This document shows, one piece after another, positions 1 through 7,315 of a stretch of 7,315 nucleotides of DNA (positions are counted from its first letter, which is position 1; each line of letters opens with the position of its first letter). The DNA comes from DASZMJ01 sp035551935. Lineage in GTDB: Bacteria; Planctomycetota; Planctomycetia; Isosphaerales; Isosphaeraceae. The position numbers and the translations under genes are program-made. The notes under the pieces were generated by a model that was given only the letters and a program-made list of their open reading frames with translations, was not told where the DNA came from and searched no databases. Location: NCBI GenBank assembly GCA_035551935.1, contig DASZMJ010000022.1, forward strand, positions 1 to 7,315, read 5' to 3'.

Positions 1-634
1 CAACAACGGCGACTGGTTCTACGTGCAGGCGCCGGCGAACACCTCGGGCACGCTGACCGTGGCGATGCAGGCCACCGGCTTCAGCCTGCTCCAGCCCGAC
101 GTCGCGGTCCTCGACGGCGGGCTGACGAAGGTGCTCGGCGAGACGGCCAGCCCGTACTACAACGCGACGGCGACGGTCACCCTCACCGGCGTGACGCCGG
201 GCGAGGGCTTCTACATCCGCTGCGGCTCGACGACGACGATGCCCGGCCACGGCGCCTACGCCTTGCAGGTCAACTTCGGCTCCAGCCAGCAGCCGGCCGC
301 CGTGCCGGCGGCCACCACCATCGCCAACCAGCCCAGCCAGTCCTACGGCTCCTCCAGCACCGACAGCACCGGCGGCGGCCTCTTGGGGGGGCTCGTGGGG
401 GGGCTCGTGCAGGTCGTTGGCGGCCTCCTCGACCACATCGTCTACGGGACCTTGAGCGGCTGGGGCGACGCGCTGACGGTGGGCGGCGCGGGCCATCCCA
501 CCGGACCGCCCCGGCACTTCGCCCAAGGGACGCAGGCCGTCGCCCACGGCCACCGACACCAGCCCCCGACGCCGCACCACGGGCCGTCGGGCCACGTCCA
601 CGACCATGTCCACGTCCGGCCCGGGCATTTCTGA
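1..634 (+). CDS. 3' end of exported protein with PPC-like domain and His-rich C-terminus (partial)
   Basis: The gene is cut by the left edge. The reading frame is open from base 2 (NNGDWFYVQAPANTSG...) to the TGA at 632-634, giving about 210 residues. The first ~95 residues resemble a bacterial pre-peptidase C-terminal (PPC) beta-sandwich: DWFYVQAP, alternating hydrophobic strands, LLQPDVAVLDGG, and a final GFYIRCG...GAYALQVNF strand. This domain usually sits at the C-terminus of secreted proteases and other surface proteins, and in planctomycetes it is frequent in matrixin-like metalloproteases. No catalytic motif lies inside the window, so the enzyme class is unknown. A Ser/Thr/Gly linker follows, then a glycine-zipper-like stretch (GGGLLGGLVGGLVQVVGGLL), then a tail with 12 His in the last 47 residues. 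The GTG at 23 is an internal codon, not the start. PPC assignment is likely; the function of the full protein is not determinable here. Confidence 0.8.
   Translation, partial: NNGDWFYVQAPANTSGTLTVAMQATGFSLLQPDVAVLDGGLTKVLGETASPYYNATATVTLTGVTPGEGFYIRCGSTTTMPGHGAYALQVNFGSSQQPAAVPAATTIANQPSQSYGSSSTDSTGGGLLGGLVGGLVQVVGGLLDHIVYGTLSGWGDALTVGGAGHPTGPPRHFAQGTQAVAHGHRHQPPTPHHGPSGHVHDHVHVRPGHF
385..408 (+). repeat. 12-bp tandem repeat with two G7 runs, coding for GGLV x2
   Basis: Two exact copies of GGGGGGGCTCGT lie head to tail at 385-396 and 397-408. They are inside the first gene and encode the repeated GGLV of its glycine-zipper-like segment. Each copy begins with a run of seven G. Such runs are prone to polymerase slippage, and a one-base change here would replace the downstream His-rich tail. 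Confidence 0.85.
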
Positions 635-636
635 GC

Positions 637-653
637 CGGGCTTGAGGCGCCCG
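637..653 (+). terminator. Weak hairpin just after the first gene
   Basis: CGGGC (637-641) and GCCCG (649-653) form a perfect 5-bp stem with a 7-base loop, starting three bases after the TGA at 632-634. There is no T tract after it, so it is at best a weak terminator or mRNA 3' structure. The rest of the 635-779 spacer shows only a palindrome, TATCGATA at 725-732, in its least GC-rich part. No convincing -35/-10 pair was found. Confidence 0.25.
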
Positions 654-779
654 ATTCCATGCGTGGTTTCTGGGCGACACGACCCCGGGCCGCATCGCCG
701 CGGCCTAGGCTTGATCAGAACGAATATCGATAGCCAAACGGGGCGATGTCCCCGCCCCGAACGACCCGGTACCGCTGCC

Positions 780-3386
780 ATGAAGCGACCAACCCCATAT
801 CAACGCGGACGCGGCCGACGCCCGACGTTCCGTCCCGAGTTCCTCGAGCCCCGGCACCTGCTGACCGGCCCCTCGACGCTCGCATTCGAGGGGATCGGCG
901 CCCCGGCGGTCATCGACCTGAGCACGGCGTCGCCGGCCGCGCCGGTCGCGGTGCTCGAGTCGTCGCCGACGGCGATCGACCTGGGCTTCTCGACCCCGTT
1001 CAACCCCTTGCTGACGGGCCTCCCCGGGACCGTCGACATCCAGTCCCGGGACGCGACGGGCGCGTCGTGGTCGTCGGCCGTCGCGGCGGCCCCGCCGCGG
1101 CTCCACGCGAGTCCGGACGGGTCGACGTTGCAGGTCGTCCCGGGCGGGAACCTGGCGCCGGGGCTCTACCGGATCGTCTTCCCCCCCTCGTCGAGCCTCA
1201 ACGACGGGACGACCAACCAGGACGCGGCGGGGGACGAGGTCGTCGCCGAGTTCCGGGTCGCGGCGCCGGGCGTGGGCCTGGGCGACGCGGTCGACCTGGG
1301 GACCGTCGGCCCGACGGTCGTGCAAACGACCGCCGCCCTCGACTTGCAGGCCAATCCGTCGGCCGTCCAGCTCTACAAGGTCGAGCTGGCCCCCGGCCAT
1401 TTCTGGCGGCTCGGCCTGGAGGTCGACGCCCAGCGCAACGGCAGCCCGCTGGTCTCCGACCTGTCGCTCTTCGACGCCCACGGCCGGCTGATCGCCACCG
1501 ATACGGTCGGCCGATCCCCGTTCGTCAACGACCCCTTCCTCTTCGCCGGCCTCCTGCCCGGCACGTATTACGTCGGCGTCTCCGACGCGGCGAACGTCCC
1601 CGGCGCGCCCGGCGGCTACGACCCGTCGACCGGCGTCGCGGGCACCAACCCGACCTCCCAGGCCGGCGGCCCGTTCACCCTCGACCTGGTCGCCGACCCG
1701 CAGGACCGGCCGACGACCCTGCTGGACATTCACCCGGACCACGTCGACCCGCTCAACCCGAACCCGACGGGCTTCACCCTCCAGTTCTCCGGCGCGTTGG
1801 GCGGCGGCGACCAGTCGTCCCCGGCCGGCGGGGTCGTGGTCGTCGACCAGAACGGGACGGCATGGCCGGTGACGCCGATCGCCTACAACGAGGCCCAGGC
1901 GAGCATCTCGTACGTGTTCGTCCGGCCCTTACCGGCCGGGCACTATACGATCGAGCGGCCGGCCGTCGGCGGCCTCGTCGACCTGGCGGGCCAGCCGGTG
2001 GTGGCGCCGGGGCAGCCGTCGGGAGTGCTCGGCGGCTTCGACGTCGCCGCGGCCGCCGCGCGGCTGCCCAACGACCTCGGCGTGATCGCGCCGGGCGCGA
2101 CGTCGTACCTGTACACGGCCCTCGACCCCGGCCAGACGGCGACCTTCCACTTCGTGGCGCCCGTCGACGGCTTCTACGTGTTCTCGACCTCGAGGGCGGA
2201 CCACCAGCCGGTCACGGTGACGATCCTCGGCGACGGCGGCGTCACGATCGCCTCGACCGGGGCGGGCCTGGGGGCCGCCGGCGCGCTGTCGGGCGGCGTC
2301 GTGACGACCTTCGCCGTGCCGGACGCGGCGACCATGGAGGTCCTCATCCACCTCGCGCCCGGGGAGTACACCGTCGAGGTGACGGCGACGGGCACGTCGC
2401 GCATGACGCTGGGCCTGGGAGTCAGCAACCCGGCCCTGCCCGACTCGGTCCTGCTCAACGGCGTCGGCCAGGGGCCGGCGCTCGACCTGCGGCTGATCGC
2501 CCCGACCGTGCCGACGCCCGACGCCCCCGGCCTGGGCCCGAACACGACGCCCACGACGATCCCGACGGCGCCCACGACCGGCTTCGCGGGGCCCTCGGCG
2601 AATGCGGCGTCGGCCGGCGGCGTGTTTGCGGGGCCGTCGGTCCCGGCGGAGGGCGGCCAATCCGCCGCGGCGGGGGGCGGCGGGGGCCAGTCGGGCGACG
2701 GCTCGGGCCTGATCTTGACCCTCGGCGGCGACCCGGTCGGGCTCCCCTCGGCCGGCGCCGGCCAGGTCGGCGTCGTCGGCCCCGGCGCCGCCGGCTCGAG
2801 CGCCGCGGTGGCATCGAGCCTGGCCGGCATCCCCCAGCCCTTGGTGTCCTCCTTGGACGCCGACGGCCTCGCCCTCGGCCGCGGGCCCGCGGCCGGCCGT
2901 CGGCGGGCCGAGCCGGAGCCGGCGACCGCCGGGCGCGGCCCGACCGACGGGGCGATCGTCGTGGCCGCCGCCCCGAGCCCGACGACCGACGACGACGACC
3001 TCCACGACGCCGCCCTGGCCGACCTCGGCTGGATCGACCGCGTCCGCGCCCGGATCGCCGGCCTCGTCGACGGCGTCCGCGACGCGATGCCCGCCCCGAT
3101 GCCGACGGACCCGCGCGCCGAGTCGATCGCCCGGATCGCCCGCGCCGCCTCGGGCCAGACCGGGCCGATCGTCGAGTCGGAGCGCGAGCAGGTCGCCCAC
3201 GCGGGGCTGGCCTCGCCGCTGAACCTCGGGCTGGCCGCGATGCTCGCCTTCCACTATCGGCGCCGCGCCCGTCGCCGAGCCGCCCCCGGCACCTCGGTCG
3301 CCGCGGCGGCGACCACGGCCACGTCCGCGCCCACCCGCCGGCACCCCGGGCCCCGTCCCCTGGCCCGTCCCCGTGCCCGTGTCTGA
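780..3386 (+). CDS. LEPR-XLL surface/exported protein with Ig-like and PPC-like domains
   Basis: 868 residues from the ATG at 780. This start is chosen because it puts the planctomycete LEPR-XLL motif (FRPEFLEPRHLLTG, LEPRHLL at residues 22-28) at the N-terminus behind a basic leader, MKRPTPYQRGRGRRP. An in-frame ATG at 606 would overlap the previous gene. No clear Shine-Dalgarno precedes 780. Rough domain order: Ig/SbsA-like strands at 45-160 (ends in GLYRIVF...EVVAEFRV); PPC-like at 169-305 (VQLYKVELAPG, LSLFDAHGRLIATD, GTYYVGVSD); a second Ig-like at 310-422 (IHPDHVDPLNPNPTGFTLQFSG); a second PPC-like at 429-548 (YLYTALDPGQTATFHFVAP, LAPGEYTVEV); a Gly/Ala/Pro/Ser-rich linker at ~555-735; a mixed-charge segment from the acidic TDDDDLHD (~740) to ~800; and a weak hydrophobic patch at 810-826 followed by RRRARRR and an Ala/Thr/Arg-rich tail. 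LEPR-XLL proteins are generally large exported planctomycete proteins. No enzymatic motif was seen; an adhesive or structural role at the envelope is an inference. Confidence 0.85.
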   Translation: MKRPTPYQRGRGRRPTFRPEFLEPRHLLTGPSTLAFEGIGAPAVIDLSTASPAAPVAVLESSPTAIDLGFSTPFNPLLTGLPGTVDIQSRDATGASWSSAVAAAPPRLHASPDGSTLQVVPGGNLAPGLYRIVFPPSSSLNDGTTNQDAAGDEVVAEFRVAAPGVGLGDAVDLGTVGPTVVQTTAALDLQANPSAVQLYKVELAPGHFWRLGLEVDAQRNGSPLVSDLSLFDAHGRLIATDTVGRSPFVNDPFLFAGLLPGTYYVGVSDAANVPGAPGGYDPSTGVAGTNPTSQAGGPFTLDLVADPQDRPTTLLDIHPDHVDPLNPNPTGFTLQFSGALGGGDQSSPAGGVVVVDQNGTAWPVTPIAYNEAQASISYVFVRPLPAGHYTIERPAVGGLVDLAGQPVVAPGQPSGVLGGFDVAAAAARLPNDLGVIAPGATSYLYTALDPGQTATFHFVAPVDGFYVFSTSRADHQPVTVTILGDGGVTIASTGAGLGAAGALSGGVVTTFAVPDAATMEVLIHLAPGEYTVEVTATGTSRMTLGLGVSNPALPDSVLLNGVGQGPALDLRLIAPTVPTPDAPGLGPNTTPTTIPTAPTTGFAGPSANAASAGGVFAGPSVPAEGGQSAAAGGGGGQSGDGSGLILTLGGDPVGLPSAGAGQVGVVGPGAAGSSAAVASSLAGIPQPLVSSLDADGLALGRGPAAGRRRAEPEPATAGRGPTDGAIVVAAAPSPTTDDDDLHDAALADLGWIDRVRARIAGLVDGVRDAMPAPMPTDPRAESIARIARAASGQTGPIVESEREQVAHAGLASPLNLGLAAMLAFHYRRRARRRAAPGTSVAAAATTATSAPTRRHPGPRPLARPRARV

Positions 3387-3392
3387 GCGCAT

Positions 3393-3413
3393 GATCCGGG
3401 GGGACCTCGGATC
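3393..3413 (+). terminator. Short stem-loop directly after the LEPR-XLL gene
   Basis: GATCCGGGG (3393-3401) pairs with CCTCGGATC (3405-3413) around a 3-base loop, giving nine pairs of which one is G-U. It begins seven bases after the TGA at 3384-3386 and only three bases separate it from the larger inverted repeat downstream. It may act with that repeat in ending transcription or protecting the mRNA 3' end. Confidence 0.45.
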
Positions 3414-3416
3414 GTC

Positions 3417-3471
3417 GAGGGCGGAGGACGGAGGACATTGACCATACTGTCCTCCGTCCTCCGCCCTCTTT
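3417..3471 (+). terminator. Strong terminator-like hairpin: perfect 21-bp inverted repeat
   Basis: The arm at 3417-3437 and the arm at 3448-3468 are perfect reverse complements (21 of 21) around a 10-base loop, TTGACCATAC. Three T follow at 3469-3471. Each arm contains a tandem heptamer, GGAGGAC x2 (3423-3429, 3430-3436) on the left and its complement on the right. Lying between the stop of the LEPR-XLL gene and the kinase gene, it most likely terminates upstream transcription. The short T tract and unusually long perfect stem leave open that it is a dispersed palindromic (REP- or MITE-like) element. Confidence 0.65.
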
Positions 3472-3600
3472 CCACCGTGCCCAGATCGCCGACCGCGTCG
3501 CGTCCCCGGACTTCCGCGGCGCGGGGTGAACCGGGACCTATGCTTGGGCCGTGGCGATGGGGTCGGCGCGGGAGCCGGCCGGTCGCGGCGGACCGATCGG

Positions 3601-3605
3601 GGAGG
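3601..3605 (+). promoter_or_regulatory. Shine-Dalgarno that sets the kinase start
   Basis: GGAGG lies four bases before the ATG at 3610, inside a purine-rich stretch GGGGAGGGGAT. This favours 3610 over the in-frame GTG at 3526, whose 28 extra residues are Arg/Gly-rich and lack family character. The spacing is slightly short; AGGGG at 3603-3607 overlaps it. Confidence 0.55.
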
Positions 3606-3609
3606 GGAT

Positions 3610-7275
<3,666 letters not shown>

Positions 7276-7294
7276 ACACGCCGCCGGGTCGGCC

Positions 7295-7315
7295 GCCCTC
7301 CTTGCTCGGGAGGGC
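7295..7315 (+). terminator. Hairpin downstream of the kinase gene, at window edge
   Basis: GCCCTCC (7295-7301) and GGAGGGC (7309-7315) form a perfect 7-bp stem with a 7-base loop, starting 19 bases after the TGA at 7273-7275. The position suits a rho-independent terminator. The window ends on the last stem base, so a following T tract cannot be seen and the stem may extend further. Confidence 0.55.

Noticed and set aside
711..739. TTGATC as a -35 box in the 635-779 spacer
   Set aside because: No matching -10 sequence lies at a suitable distance (CCAAAC at 17 bases), so a promoter cannot be supported.
606..779. Upstream in-frame ATG at 606 as start of the LEPR-XLL gene
   Set aside because: It would overlap the previous gene by 29 bases and add 58 residues without family character, pushing the LEPR-XLL motif away from the N-terminus. 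ATG 780 fits better.
746..3394. An 882-codon + strand frame overlapping the LEPR-XLL gene
   Set aside because: Its product is an Arg/Gly/Pro-rich run with no domain pattern, as expected for a shifted frame in GC-rich DNA. The other frame carries LEPR-XLL and PPC/Ig signatures.
3417..3468. Inverted repeat as the end of an insertion sequence
   Set aside because: There is no transposase gene, no second distant copy of the arm in the window and no target-site duplication; the arms form one local hairpin.
3526..3609. GTG at 3526 as the kinase start
   Set aside because: The 28 added residues are Gly/Arg-rich and there is a clear GGAGG just before the ATG at 3610.

Overview
This is a GC-rich window with three genes, all on the + strand. 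It most likely comes from a planctomycete, probably an Isosphaeraceae-type genome. Three things support this: an N-terminal LEPR-XLL motif (FLEPRHLLTG) in the middle gene; pre-peptidase C-terminal (PPC)-like beta domains in the first two genes; and a large Ser/Thr kinase with the family traits HRDLKPAN, VVDWGLAK and GTPGFMSPEQA followed by a WD40 array, an architecture typical of planctomycetes. The lineage is inferred from protein style, since the window holds no phylogenetic marker.

Layout. Bases 1-634 are the 3' end of a gene for an exported protein. It ends in a PPC-like domain, a glycine-zipper-like stretch encoded by a 12-bp tandem repeat with two G7 runs, and a His-rich tail. Bases 635-779 are a short spacer with a weak hairpin and no convincing promoter. 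Bases 780-3386 encode an 868-residue LEPR-XLL surface or exported protein with alternating Ig-like and PPC-like domains, a long Gly/Ala/Pro/Ser-rich linker, and a C-terminal hydrophobic patch followed by Arg clusters. Bases 3387-3609 hold two hairpins, including a perfect 21-bp inverted repeat that looks like a strong terminator or a REP-like element. Bases 3610-7275 encode a 1221-residue transmembrane Hanks-type Ser/Thr kinase with 14 WD40 repeats, enough for two seven-bladed propellers. A further hairpin lies at the very end of the window.

How the genes relate. The first two genes look like envelope or extracellular proteins of similar construction and may be neighbours by function. The hairpins at 3393-3468 suggest the kinase is transcribed separately. 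The kinase is probably anchored in the cytoplasmic membrane, with its catalytic domain inside and its propellers outside, and may sense or scaffold something. No substrate or partner can be named from this window.

No mobile element, CRISPR array, tRNA or rRNA was seen. The long overlapping frames on both strands are products of high GC content. The most notable signals are the perfect inverted repeat, the DNA-level homogeneity of the WD40 array (an 11-base core identical in all 14 blades, and a 66-bp exact repeat six blades apart), and the slippage-prone G7 pair in the first gene.
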